Of a stretch of 35,577 nucleotides of DNA, positions 7,246 through 15,564 are shown one piece after another; positions within the stretch are counted from its first letter, which is position 1; each line of letters begins with the position of its first letter. Both the position numbers and the translations under genes were made by a program. The notes under the pieces were generated by a model. That model was not told where the DNA came from. It was given only the letters and a program-made list of their open reading frames with translations, and did no database searches. The stretch is taken from NCBI GenBank assembly GCA_964546645.1, contig CAZJKM010000019.1:1-35577 (forward strand), written 5' to 3'. This DNA comes from A37T11 sp964546645. GTDB taxonomy: Bacteria; Bacteroidota; Bacteroidia; Sphingobacteriales; Sphingobacteriaceae.

Positions 7246-8466
7246 ATGAATAATTGGAAAAAAACATTCTCTATCATATGGTCAGGGCAGTTTATGTCGC
7301 TGTTAAGCAGTTCCCTGGTCAATTTTGCCATTATTATCTGGCTGAGCCTGGAAACCGGCTCCGCGGAGGTGCTGGCCTATGCGGCTATTGCTGCATTATT
7401 GCCGCAATCCGTACTGGGGTTGTTTGCCGGGGTATTTATCGATCGGTGGGACCGGAAGAAGACGATGATTGTAGCCGATGGCTTCATTGCCGTCTGTACA
7501 TTCGCAATTGCCCTGCTGTTTTATTTCGGGCAGGTTGAACTGTGGTATATTTATCTGTTACTGGGACTCCGGTCGGTCGGCTCCGCTTTTCACATGCCGG
7601 CGATGCAGGCATCTGTTCCGCTGCTGGCGCCTGAATCAGAGCTGTTACGCATTGCAGGCATTAATCAGGTGATCCAATCGGTATCCACCATTGCCGGACC
7701 GGCTTTGGGGGCTCTAGCGATTGGTTTGATGGACATCGGGTATGTATTGCTGATTGACATCGTCGGCGCAGTATTTGCCATCATTTCCCTGCTGTTTGTT
7801 AAGATACCCAACCCGGAACAGGCGGAACGGCAGGGAGAGGGCATACGGCAGGTGCTGGCAGACATCGGCGTCGGTATAAAGGCCATTACCTCAAACCGCG
7901 GCCTTTCGTTGTTATTCCTGTTTTCTATCGTGGCTACCTTTTGCCTGATGCCGGTTGCCGTGCTGTTTCCGTTAATGACCTTGCAGCATTTTGGAGGGAA
8001 TGCCTTTCAGATGAGTGTGATTGAAGTAGTTTGGGGAGTAGGCATGCTGGCCGGAGGTGGTTTGCTGGGGTTGCTGAAGCTGCGTATCAATAAGGTCGTA
8101 TTGATTAATTGGATGTATATCATATTGGGTGCAGCACTTGCCGGTTCCGGACTGCTGCCTCCCTGGGGGTTTGCCCTTTTTGTGGTACTGACAACGGTGG
8201 GAGGGATCACCGGGGCTATTTACAATGCCAGCTTTACGGCCATTATCCAGGAAAAGGTCGATCCGGCGATGTTAGGGAGGGTCTTTTCCATGTTCTTCAG
8301 TATTTCACTGCTGCCCTCCATATTGGGTTTGCTGGGAACGGGATTCCTGGCGGATACCATTGGCATCAGCCAGACGTTTGTGATATTGGGTGGTGCGATT
8401 GCTGCCGTGGGTATCCTGGCGTCCTTCGTGCCGGCTGTTATCCGACTGGGAGTTCCTTCTGCATGA
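7246..8466 (+). CDS. MFS efflux transporter, Mef(A)-like
   Basis: A 406-residue protein with about 12 membrane segments. MFS motif A is GVFIDRWDRKK (residues 62-72, between helices 2 and 3). The start NNWKKTFSIIWSGQ, the segment LRSVGSAFHMPAMQA and VDPAMLGRVFSMF resemble what I recall of macrolide efflux proteins of the Mef(A) group (NNWK...IWAGQ, IRSIGTAFHTPAL, YLGRVFS). It should use proton motive force to expel a hydrophobic compound from the inner membrane. Macrolide specificity is inferred, from the resemblance and from the +X+ leader peptide upstream. The gene sits 128 bases beyond the leader stop and overlaps the convergent GNAT gene by 29 bases at its 3' end. Other MFS_3-type drug or siderophore exporters are the alternative. 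Confidence 0.85.
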   Translation: MNNWKKTFSIIWSGQFMSLLSSSLVNFAIIIWLSLETGSAEVLAYAAIAALLPQSVLGLFAGVFIDRWDRKKTMIVADGFIAVCTFAIALLFYFGQVELWYIYLLLGLRSVGSAFHMPAMQASVPLLAPESELLRIAGINQVIQSVSTIAGPALGALAIGLMDIGYVLLIDIVGAVFAIISLLFVKIPNPEQAERQGEGIRQVLADIGVGIKAITSNRGLSLLFLFSIVATFCLMPVAVLFPLMTLQHFGGNAFQMSVIEVVWGVGMLAGGGLLGLLKLRINKVVLINWMYIILGAALAGSGLLPPWGFALFVVLTTVGGITGAIYNASFTAIIQEKVDPAMLGRVFSMFFSISLLPSILGLLGTGFLADTIGISQTFVILGGAIAAVGILASFVPAVIRLGVPSA

Positions 8467-8947
8467 TCTTATCTTCCATCAGGAATCCCCGGCCGATATC
8501 AATGTTCTCATAGTCGATGACAGAGAATCCCAGTCGCTGGTAGAAACGGGCCGCATCATTATATTTATTCACGTTCAGCAGCAGGGCCCGGTCCCCCTGC
8601 TGCCGGACGTGTTGTTCCACCGCGCTGATCAGCTGTTTCCCGGTTCCTTTTCCCTGGGATGCCGGCAAAATATATATTTTATGGATTTTGGTCTGTGGTA
8701 ATTGCCGGTATCGGTGCTCGAAGGAAATAAAGCCGGAGTAGTTGCCGGGACTTTCTTCCGCCAACAGGAAGTGATGCCCCAGGGCGGTCATTTGCTCCTG
8801 TAAAGAAGAGGTACTGTACATCCGGTCCAGCATGTACTGTATCTGCTCCTGAGAAAGAATATCGCGGAACGCAACGGGCCAGGTACGGTACGCGATATCC
8901 TGTATCATGGGAATTGCAGTGGTGCCTGCCTCAATAATCCGGTTCAT
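8438..8947 (-). CDS. GNAT-family N-acetyltransferase
   Basis: A 169-residue GCN5-related acetyltransferase. The acetyl-CoA pyrophosphate-binding motif QGKGTG is at residues 98-103, preceded by the beta-4 strand KIHKIYILP and followed by LLLNVNKYNDAARFYQRLGF, the typical motif B region ending in a GF strand. The substrate is not predictable: amino acids, polyamines, protein N-termini or antibiotics are possible. The gene is convergent with the MFS gene, with a 29-base tail overlap; the MFS C-terminus and the GNAT C-terminus share DNA. Confidence 0.85.
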   Translation of the reverse strand: MNRIIEAGTTAIPMIQDIAYRTWPVAFRDILSQEQIQYMLDRMYSTSSLQEQMTALGHHFLLAEESPGNYSGFISFEHRYRQLPQTKIHKIYILPASQGKGTGKQLISAVEQHVRQQGDRALLLNVNKYNDAARFYQRLGFSVIDYENIDIGRGFLMEDKIMQKELPVG

Positions 8948-8966
8948 ATAGCCTGCTGTTTTCCGG

Positions 8967-8974
8967 CAAAGATA
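8967..8974 (-). promoter_or_regulatory. -7 element of the GNAT gene
   Basis: A minus-strand TATCTTTG, 20 bases upstream of the GNAT ATG. No clear -33 TTG is present at the expected distance. Confidence 0.35.
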
Positions 8975-8994
8975 AAAAATGATTCTCTGTGTCG

Positions 8995-9020
8995 TTGTTA
9001 GAGATAAAAGGCTATTTTTG
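8995..9020 (+). promoter_or_regulatory. Promoter region of zwf-pgl
   Basis: A -7 TATTTTTG (9013-9020) is preceded by TTG (8995-8997) at a short spacing of 15 bases. An 18-bp dyad follows before the start codon. Confidence 0.4.
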
Positions 9021-9036
9021 GGGTTTTGAAATTATT

Positions 9037-9054
9037 TGGTATCTGAATATACCA
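9037..9054. promoter_or_regulatory. Dyad between the zwf promoter and start codon
   Basis: A perfect inverted repeat TGGTAT (9037-9042) / ATACCA (9049-9054) with a 6-base centre, 12 bases before the ATG. It may be a repressor site or an mRNA hairpin near the ribosome entry region. Confidence 0.4.
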
Positions 9055-9065
9055 GTGTATATGAT

Positions 9066-10583
9066 ATGAAAACGGGTAAAAAAGCGACTCCAACCATTAT
9101 TGTCATCTATGGCGGAACAGGTGATCTGGCCAAAAGAAAACTGATCCCGGCATTTTATAACCTGTTTATCGAAGGATGGATGCCGGAGAAATTTGCCATC
9201 ATCGGGCTGGGCAGGACGGAACTGAATGATGACAGTTACCGGGCAAGGCTGCTGGACGGACTGGTTTCTTTTTCGCGGAGCGGTTCCCCGGAAGATGGGA
9301 AGTGGGGCACATTCAGTACCGGCGTATCCTACCTGCAGTCCGAGATCAACGATGCGGCAGCATACCAGCAGCTCAGGGAAAAGATGGAGGAACTGGACAA
9401 GGCCTGGGGTACCCGGGCCAATCGACTGTTTTACCTGTCGGTCGCCCCGCAGTTTATCGAAGCGGTGACGGTGAACATCCATCAGTATAAACTGGCTGAC
9501 AAGCCCCGGCAGGACCGGATTGTGGTAGAAAAGCCGTTTGGCCATGATAAGGTCTCTGCTATACAGTTAAACCAGCTGCTTACGCGGACATTTGAAGAAG
9601 AACAGATCTACCGGATCGATCATTATTTGGGTAAAGAAACCGTTCAGAATATCCTGGCCTTCCGCTTCGCCAATGCGTTGTTTGAGCCGTTGTGGAACCG
9701 TAATTTCATCGATTACGTACAGATTACAGTTGCCGAGCAGGTGGGCCTGGAAGGCCGCGGCGGCTATTATGAGGACTCAGGGGCGCTGAGGGATATGATC
9801 CAGAATCACCTGTTGCAGATTTTGTGTATGGTGGCTATGGAGCCACCCGTATCCTTTAAAGCAGAAGAGATCAGGAACCGCAAAGTGGACGTATTGCGTG
9901 CGGTGCGCAGGATCAAACCAGAAGAAATCCATCGCTACGCCGTAAGGGGACAGTATGGTTCGGGTTGGATCAGAGGACAGCAGGTTCCCGGCTATCGGGA
10001 AGAAGCAGGTGTAGACCCACGGTCAAACACAGAAACCTATGCGGCACTGAAACTGTACCTGGACAACTGGCGCTGGCAGGGCGTACCCTTTTACCTGCGA
10101 ACCGGGAAACGGATGCAGGAAAAGTTTTCCGCCATTACCATTCAGTTCCGGCCGGTGCCGCACTCAACGTTTTCGCGCAGCCAGACAGATAGCCTGATGC
10201 CGAACCGGCTGACGATCAATATCCAGCCACAGATGGATATCCGTTTGCGTTTCATGACGAAAAAGACCGGACTGGAAATGAGCCTGAACCCGTCTGAAAT
10301 GATCTTTGATTATGACAATTGCTCGACCCAGACCCCCGAAGCGTACGAAACTCTGCTGTTGGATGCGTTACGTGGCGATGCGACCCTGTTTATGCGCTCT
10401 GACCAGGTGGAAGAGGCCTGGGATGTGATCACACCGATCCTGGAAGCCTGGGAAAGCAGGGACTCGCTGGACTTCCCGAATTATGCGGCCGGTACCTGGG
10501 GGCCTGAGACAGCCGAAGCCTTAATTGCGCGCAACGGTCATGTATGGGCCATTACTCCGTTAACAAAGGAGAGCGGAAAATAA
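9066..10583 (+). CDS. zwf: Glucose-6-phosphate 1-dehydrogenase
   Basis: A 505-residue enzyme that oxidises glucose 6-phosphate to 6-phosphogluconolactone with NAD(P)+, the entry step of the oxidative pentose phosphate pathway. The coenzyme loop is GGTGDLAKRK (residues 16-25) in the Rossmann fold. The substrate-binding signature RIDHYLGKE carries the family's conserved histidine at H186. Length is normal for the family. The start is ATG 9066; an upstream in-frame TTG (9036) lies within a dyad in the leader and would add a non-conserved tail. pgl follows 15 bases downstream, so the two consecutive enzymes share a transcript. Confidence 0.96.
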   Translation: MKTGKKATPTIIVIYGGTGDLAKRKLIPAFYNLFIEGWMPEKFAIIGLGRTELNDDSYRARLLDGLVSFSRSGSPEDGKWGTFSTGVSYLQSEINDAAAYQQLREKMEELDKAWGTRANRLFYLSVAPQFIEAVTVNIHQYKLADKPRQDRIVVEKPFGHDKVSAIQLNQLLTRTFEEEQIYRIDHYLGKETVQNILAFRFANALFEPLWNRNFIDYVQITVAEQVGLEGRGGYYEDSGALRDMIQNHLLQILCMVAMEPPVSFKAEEIRNRKVDVLRAVRRIKPEEIHRYAVRGQYGSGWIRGQQVPGYREEAGVDPRSNTETYAALKLYLDNWRWQGVPFYLRTGKRMQEKFSAITIQFRPVPHSTFSRSQTDSLMPNRLTINIQPQMDIRLRFMTKKTGLEMSLNPSEMIFDYDNCSTQTPEAYETLLLDALRGDATLFMRSDQVEEAWDVITPILEAWESRDSLDFPNYAAGTWGPETAEALIARNGHVWAITPLTKESGK

Positions 10584-10598
10584 ATATACACGTAAAAT

Positions 10599-11330
10599 AT
10601 GATCCGGATTTTTAATGATAGTGAACAGGTAAGCACAGCTGCCGCGGACCTGTTTGTGCAGGCAGCGAAGGAAAGTATCAGCCGGAAGGGGCGTTTTACG
10701 GTTGCCCTCACAGGGGGGACGTCTCCGGTAGCCATGCACAAATTACTGACACTGCCGGCGTATGCAGAGCAGGTCGACTGGGATAACGTGTTTGTCTTCT
10801 GGGGAGATGAACGCTGGGTGCCGTTGGATGACCCGAAGAGCAACGCCAGAATGGCCTATGAAACGTTATTGGATCAGGTGCCCGTTCCGGCAGGGAATGT
10901 GTTTCCGATGTGGTCGGCAGCCTATACACCGGAACAATACGCCGGTGTATATGAACAACTGATAAGAGAAAACGTGGGCCGGAACGGACGGTTTGATCTC
11001 GTTCTGCTGGGCATGGGAGATGACGGTCACACCGCATCGCTGTTTCCCGGGACCGCTGTCCTGAATGAGACTACAAAATGGGTGGATGCCTACTACCTGG
11101 AACCACAATCCATGCACCGGATTACATTGACAGCCCCCCTGATTAACCGGGCGGAGCGCATTGTGTTTATGGTGTACGGTGCGGGCAAAGCCCCGGCGCT
11201 GCGCGAAGTGCTGGAAGGCGGGCGGAATCCCGCCGTTTATCCTGCACAACTGATTAGCCCGGTTGACGGCGAAGTTGTGTGGCTGGCCGACAAAGCGGCA
11301 GCCACAGCCCTATCTGCCTCTGCCGTTTAA
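10599..11330 (+). CDS. pgl: 6-phosphogluconolactonase (DevB type)
   Basis: A 243-residue enzyme hydrolysing 6-phosphogluconolactone to 6-phosphogluconate, the step after Zwf. Family motifs are visible: LTGGTSP near the N-terminus, FWGDERWVPLDDPKSN around residues 65-80, and GMGDDGHTASLFPG in the middle. It follows zwf in an operon. Its stop codon TAA (11328-11330) overlaps the stop of the convergent helicase (11327-11329), so there is no room for a terminator between the two. Confidence 0.94.
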   Translation: MIRIFNDSEQVSTAAADLFVQAAKESISRKGRFTVALTGGTSPVAMHKLLTLPAYAEQVDWDNVFVFWGDERWVPLDDPKSNARMAYETLLDQVPVPAGNVFPMWSAAYTPEQYAGVYEQLIRENVGRNGRFDLVLLGMGDDGHTASLFPGTAVLNETTKWVDAYYLEPQSMHRITLTAPLINRAERIVFMVYGAGKAPALREVLEGGRNPAVYPAQLISPVDGEVVWLADKAAATALSASAV

Positions 11331-12580
11331 GCAGATATCGCCCTTGGCCTTCTCCGGAAATTCCGTTGGTTCTTATTCCGCTTTTTAGGGGAGTTGGCCG
11401 GCGGACTCATCACGCTTTCAGCAGGAGTACTATCTGTCTGGAGTAAAGGATATGGATGTTCGCTGATAAGCGGGATCTGCTGGCTTGTCAGCTTATTGAT
11501 TTGCTGCAGGTAAGGGCGTTCTTCCACGTCACAGAATGACCAGGCGTGCCCGCTCGCCCCCGCGCGGCCGGTCCGGCCGATACGGTGTACGTAGGTTTCC
11601 GGCTCATTGGGCAGGTCGTAGTTGATCACATATTGCAGATCATCCACATCAATACCCCTTGCAGCAATATCCGTGGCTACCAGTACGTTGATTTTTCCCG
11701 CCTTAAATCCGTTCAGCGCATTCTGCCGTGCGTTCTGGGATTTATTCCCATGAATAGCGGCAGCTTTAATATTTGCACGGCTCAGCACCTTAACGACTTT
11801 ATCCGCACCGTGCTTGGTACGTGTGAATACCAGAATCCCGGGTGCTGATATGCCGTTGATCAGGTGGACCAATAGTTTGGGTTTATCCGGTTTGGCTACG
11901 GGGTATACTGCCTGGACGATTTTCGGTGCTGCCGATGAAACCGGCGTGGCATCAACCCGTTCCGGATTACGCAGGATCGACTGAGCCAGGGCAGCGATAT
12001 CCGGCGGCATCGTTGCCGAAAAAAGCAAGGTTTGTCTTTTCTCAGGAATACTGGAAACGATTTTGCGGATATCCCGGATAAAGCCCATGTCCAGCATGCG
12101 GTCAGCCTCATCCAATACGAAATAGCGGACGCTTTTCAGGGAGACCTCACCCTGGTTCATCAGGTCCAGAAGCCTTCCGGGGGTAGCTACCAGAATGGAA
12201 ACTCCTTTGCGCAGTGTTTGTATCTGAGGGTTTACCGGTACGCCACCAAAAATCACCGTGTGTTTGATATCGGTAAATTTACCGTACTCTGACAGGCTTT
12301 CGCCGATCTGTATAGCTAATTCACGGGTTGGTGATAATATAAGTGCCTCAATATTCCGTTTTGTCGGTGTGTTGTTTTGCCTGGCTTCGTACATCCCTTG
12401 CAGGATGGGTAATGAGAAAGCTGCTGTTTTACCGGTACCGGTCTGTGCGCAGCCTAATAGATCTTTGCCCTGCAGAATGTATGGTATTGCCTGTTGCTGA
12501 ATGGGGGTAGGTGAACTATAACCTGAGATTTCAAGTGCCCGCAGCAGCGGTGCACTCAGCTTGATGTCTGAAAATGTCAA
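11327..12580 (-). CDS. DEAD-box ATP-dependent RNA helicase
   Basis: About 417 residues. Motifs in order: Q motif GYSSPTPIQQQAI, motif I AQTGTGKT, PTRELA, TPGRLLD, motif II VLDEADRMLD, motif III FSATMP, VLVATDIAARGID, and motif VI HRIGRTGRAG. A basic tail (KKRNKNQRNFRRRPRA) probably binds RNA; this is the RhlE-like layout, acting in ribosome assembly, RNA decay or cold adaptation. The frame is open up to 12742, but homology begins at TFSDIKLS and a -7 element lies at 12661-12668. No ATG fits, so the start is likely TTG at 12580 (or TTG at 12586). The 3' end overlaps pgl by four bases. Confidence 0.93.
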   Translation of the reverse strand: MTFSDIKLSAPLLRALEISGYSSPTPIQQQAIPYILQGKDLLGCAQTGTGKTAAFSLPILQGMYEARQNNTPTKRNIEALILSPTRELAIQIGESLSEYGKFTDIKHTVIFGGVPVNPQIQTLRKGVSILVATPGRLLDLMNQGEVSLKSVRYFVLDEADRMLDMGFIRDIRKIVSSIPEKRQTLLFSATMPPDIAALAQSILRNPERVDATPVSSAAPKIVQAVYPVAKPDKPKLLVHLINGISAPGILVFTRTKHGADKVVKVLSRANIKAAAIHGNKSQNARQNALNGFKAGKINVLVATDIAARGIDVDDLQYVINYDLPNEPETYVHRIGRTGRAGASGHAWSFCDVEERPYLQQINKLTSQQIPLISEHPYPLLQTDSTPAESVMSPPANSPKKRNKNQRNFRRRPRAISA

Positions 12581-12660
12581 TGTCAAAAAGTTAAAGAATC
12601 CCGAATGTATTATCGGAATCTGCCAGCCGGGAACAAACTCTCGCCCGGGCTGATTTTTTA

Positions 12661-12668
12661 CAAAGGTA
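12661..12668 (-). promoter_or_regulatory. -7 element of the DEAD-box helicase gene
   Basis: A minus-strand TACCTTTG at 12661-12668. The predicted transcript starts near 12655, downstream of all in-frame ATG codons, and this supports a TTG start. There is no good -33 TTG. Confidence 0.4.
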
Positions 12669-12762
12669 CGTTTTTTGAGTGTAAATATATTTATTGCTAA
12701 CATTGCAGGCCGGAAAGCAGAAGGATCATGTTGTGACCACACGAAGCAAAAAAATAATCAGT

Positions 12763-13716
12763 ATGGCGATAAAGGCAGCTATTTTGCTTCTGGTTGCCTG
12801 GTTGCTGTATGGTAAACTCAGTGATCATCAGAACCTGCGGACTTTCCGGGCGTTATTACAGGGTCTTGACCGGGATCACATGCTGCTGACACTTTCGGCC
12901 GTGCTGCTGATGATGTTGCTGAACTGGTTCCTGGAAGCACTGAAGTGGAAATATCTCTGTGCCGGCGTGTCACCTATCGGAACCTGGCGCGCGATCGAAT
13001 CGGTTTTCTGTGGCCTTACCTGGGCCGTTTTTACGCCGAACAGAATCGGTGAATATGGTGGCAGGGTGATGTTCCTGCCTCCACGTAGGCGGATACAGGG
13101 TGCAGTGGCTATGGGAGTAGGAGCCCTGGCACAGGTGACCATTACCAATGTGCTGGGTGCAGCCGCACTCTGCTGGTTTGCGGGCAGGTACCTGGATGTA
13201 AGCGGGTGGCCTTATGCATTATTATGCGTGGCAGGAGCCTTGTATATCAGCGGTTTCCTGTTGCTATACTTCAACGTGCGGTTGGTTTACAAAGGGTTGC
13301 TTCGTGTTCGTTTCCTGAAAAAATTTCATCGGTTTTTTGAAATATTGTGCCGCTACCGGCAAACCGATCTACGGCGGGTTTTCGCCTTTTCATTGAGCCG
13401 GTTTGCCGTATTTACGTCACAGTACATCATACTGATGCAGGTTATTATTCCCGGATTGCCGTTTGTTCCCATGTTGCTGATGATTTTTATCCTGTTTTTT
13501 GTGCAGACGGTACTGCCCACGCTGGATCTGTTTGATTTCGGTGTGCGAAGCCTGACAGCCGGCTATTTTTTTAGTTTCATTACACCGCAGGAGGTGGCCG
13601 TAATGGCTTCAGCATCGTGTATTTGGTTTGTAAATCTGATATTGCCGGCGATACTCGGATCTGTATTCGTACTTAAAATCAACTTTTTTGGAACTCCATC
13701 AACAACTGATCGTTAA
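12763..13716 (+). CDS. Flippase-like integral membrane protein (UPF0104/LPG synthase TM region type)
   Basis: About 317 residues, with seven or eight hydrophobic segments: AILLLVAWLLYG, MLLTLSAVLLMMLLNWFLEALKW, ALLCVAGALYISGFLLLYF, PMLLMIFILFFVQTVLP and others. The segments NWFLEALKWKYL and TPNRIGEYGGRVMFLP match the signature of the lysylphosphatidylglycerol-synthase transmembrane / UPF0104 family, whose members move lipids or lipid-linked molecules across the membrane. The C-terminal catalytic domain of MprF is absent. ATG 12763 is chosen; GTG 12733 would add a basic RSKK tail and is also possible. The glycosyltransferase gene overlaps its 3' end by 29 bases. Confidence 0.8.
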   Translation: MAIKAAILLLVAWLLYGKLSDHQNLRTFRALLQGLDRDHMLLTLSAVLLMMLLNWFLEALKWKYLCAGVSPIGTWRAIESVFCGLTWAVFTPNRIGEYGGRVMFLPPRRRIQGAVAMGVGALAQVTITNVLGAAALCWFAGRYLDVSGWPYALLCVAGALYISGFLLLYFNVRLVYKGLLRVRFLKKFHRFFEILCRYRQTDLRRVFAFSLSRFAVFTSQYIILMQVIIPGLPFVPMLLMIFILFFVQTVLPTLDLFDFGVRSLTAGYFFSFITPQEVAVMASASCIWFVNLILPAILGSVFVLKINFFGTPSTTDR

Positions 13717-14827
13717 CGCAGCAGGGTTGCTTACCCTGTTTTATCTGCTCGTAATTGCCTATCTGAGAAAGGGCTGGGGGCGGTTGCCGGTATATCGTGT
13801 ATCATCCCGGCAGCCGAAAACCGCCGTTTCGGTCCTGATTGCGGCCAGGAATGAGGCACACGGCATCGCAGATACCCTGAACGATATCCTGGCTCAGGAA
13901 TATCCTGCTGTATTGATGGAAGTGATTGTGGTGGACGACCACTCAACGGATGGGACGGCGGAGGTGATAGCGGGGTATGCCGGTCGTGGGGTAAAACTGA
14001 TACAGCTGAAGGAAGATAAGCCGCTGAATTCTTATAAAAAGAAAGCGATTGCCGAGGCTATTCGCCATGCAACCGGGGAATTGATGGTTGCTACGGATGC
14101 CGATTGCCGGATGGGGCCAGGGTGGTTGTCTGCGCTCACGGGATTGTATGAGGAGAAAAATGTCTGTTTCATTTCCGGTCCGGTAGTGTATCATGAAGAG
14201 AACAATATTTTTGAAAAGATGCAGACACTTGAGTTTCTCTACCTGATCGGCCTGGGCGCTGCGACCATCGGGAACGGCCGGCCGGCAACCTGCAACGGTG
14301 CCAACCTGGCCTATACGAAAGCGGTGTTTGATGAGGTTGGGGGATTCAGTGGTATCGACCACCTTGCCTCGGGAGATGACGAACTATTGCTGCATAAAGT
14401 GGCAACCCGTTATCCGGGAAGGATTGCCTTCTGCAAATCCCGGGAGGCCTGTGTTTTCACCAATGCAAAGCCGGACCTCCCAAGCTTTATCAGCCAGCGC
14501 AAGCGGTGGGCATCCAAAAGCACAAAATATAAGAATAAAGGTGTGGTGCTGCTCGGTATCGGCGTATGGCTTTTCAATGTAATGATATTGTTTGGTGGTA
14601 TAGCCGGCCTGGTGCATACCCTGTACCTGAAAACGGCACTCGTTATGTTACTGGTTAAACTAACAGCGGAGTGCTTGTTTTTATTGCCGGTTAGTCGCTT
14701 TGCAAAGCGACCGGAGCTGATGGGTTATCTACCCCTGCTAACGGTTGTACACGTCTTGTATATGGTGTTCATCGGGATAGCCGGCAACACCGGCAAATAT
14801 CAATGGAAAGGAAGATCGGTTAACTGA
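13688..14827 (+). CDS. Membrane-bound family 2 glycosyltransferase
   Basis: A 379-residue GT-A fold enzyme with an N-terminal membrane helix (AGLLTLFYLLVIAYL) and three C-terminal ones. Catalytic motifs: the nucleotide site EVIVVDDHSTDGT, the DxD-type metal site TDADC, the acceptor-side GDDELL, and QRKRW, the Q-x-x-R-W motif of processive or lipid-linked GT2 enzymes. It probably transfers a sugar from a nucleotide sugar to a lipid at the inner face of the membrane. The only suitable start codon is a TTG at 13688, inside the flippase gene, so translation is probably coupled. Its substrate is unknown. Confidence 0.88.
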   Translation: MELHQQLIVNAAGLLTLFYLLVIAYLRKGWGRLPVYRVSSRQPKTAVSVLIAARNEAHGIADTLNDILAQEYPAVLMEVIVVDDHSTDGTAEVIAGYAGRGVKLIQLKEDKPLNSYKKKAIAEAIRHATGELMVATDADCRMGPGWLSALTGLYEEKNVCFISGPVVYHEENNIFEKMQTLEFLYLIGLGAATIGNGRPATCNGANLAYTKAVFDEVGGFSGIDHLASGDDELLLHKVATRYPGRIAFCKSREACVFTNAKPDLPSFISQRKRWASKSTKYKNKGVVLLGIGVWLFNVMILFGGIAGLVHTLYLKTALVMLLVKLTAECLFLLPVSRFAKRPELMGYLPLLTVVHVLYMVFIGIAGNTGKYQWKGRSVN

Positions 14828-14832
14828 CAGCC

Positions 14833-15564
14833 TTAGTTGACCGTATGGCGGATAGCTGTTTCCACTTCTGCAACAAGCTCTTCTGCCGGACGGTCTTCAG
14901 GTTCGATAGGTGGCAGCACTTCCCAACTCATACGGGTAAAGGTGTTGAGCGGGAACTGCCCGTAACGTACCATTTTCCAGGAATTACGGATGGCCACAGG
15001 CACAATCAGCGCATGAGGCACTTTTTTCAGGATCGTGGCAATACCGCCTACCGCAAATGGTTTTACAACACCGGTTTTGGAACGTGTTCCTTCGGGGAAA
15101 ATGAAGACCGACCAGTTGTGGTCTTTCATCTTTTTTGCCAGCTTCAGGATCTCGGCAATAGACTGTTTCGGATCCTGCCGGTTGATATTGGCAGCTCCGC
15201 CATGCCGCAGATTGAAAGAGATACTGGGAATACCCTTTGCCAGTTCAATTTTCGAAATGAATTTACCCTCGTATTTACGGAGAAAGTAAATAAGGGGGGG
15301 TATATCATACATGCTCTGATGGTTCGCGATAAAAATGATAGACCGTCCGGTTGGGAGTGGCTGCCGGTTGATAAATTTAACCGTATTACCCAGCAGGTAA
15401 TAGCTGGCGACCAGGCACCCGTTCAAACACTCGACAGACCTTTTGTGCGCCCGGTACCCGCCCAGTTTAAGGCATAGCCACTGGATGGGATGAAAAACCA
15501 CCAGGATGAGCCCGAAAAAGATATAATGGACGGGCGACAGCAGGTAGCCGAACAGTTTTCTCAT
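14833..15564 (-). CDS. plsC: 1-acylglycerol-3-phosphate O-acyltransferase (PlsC family)
   Basis: A 243-residue membrane-associated acyltransferase. It has the catalytic NHQSMYD (H-x4-D) and the glycerol-phosphate site FPEGTRSKTG, in the normal spacing, with an N-terminal hydrophobic segment (YIFFGLILVVFHPIQWLCL). It should acylate lysophosphatidic acid to phosphatidic acid in phospholipid synthesis. Its ATG follows the metK stop codon with no gap, so it is co-transcribed with metK. It is convergent with the glycosyltransferase, five bases apart. Another lysolipid acceptor is possible. Confidence 0.9.
   Translation of the reverse strand: MRKLFGYLLSPVHYIFFGLILVVFHPIQWLCLKLGGYRAHKRSVECLNGCLVASYYLLGNTVKFINRQPLPTGRSIIFIANHQSMYDIPPLIYFLRKYEGKFISKIELAKGIPSISFNLRHGGAANINRQDPKQSIAEILKLAKKMKDHNWSVFIFPEGTRSKTGVVKPFAVGGIATILKKVPHALIVPVAIRNSWKMVRYGQFPLNTFTRMSWEVLPPIEPEDRPAEELVAEVETAIRHTVN

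Noticed and set aside
9012..9545. A 177-codon minus-strand frame at the zwf start
   Set aside because: It lies opposite conserved zwf sequence and crosses the zwf promoter and dyad.
14845..15477. A 210-codon plus-strand frame opposite plsC
   Set aside because: plsC has both catalytic motifs in the expected places; the antisense product has no family character.
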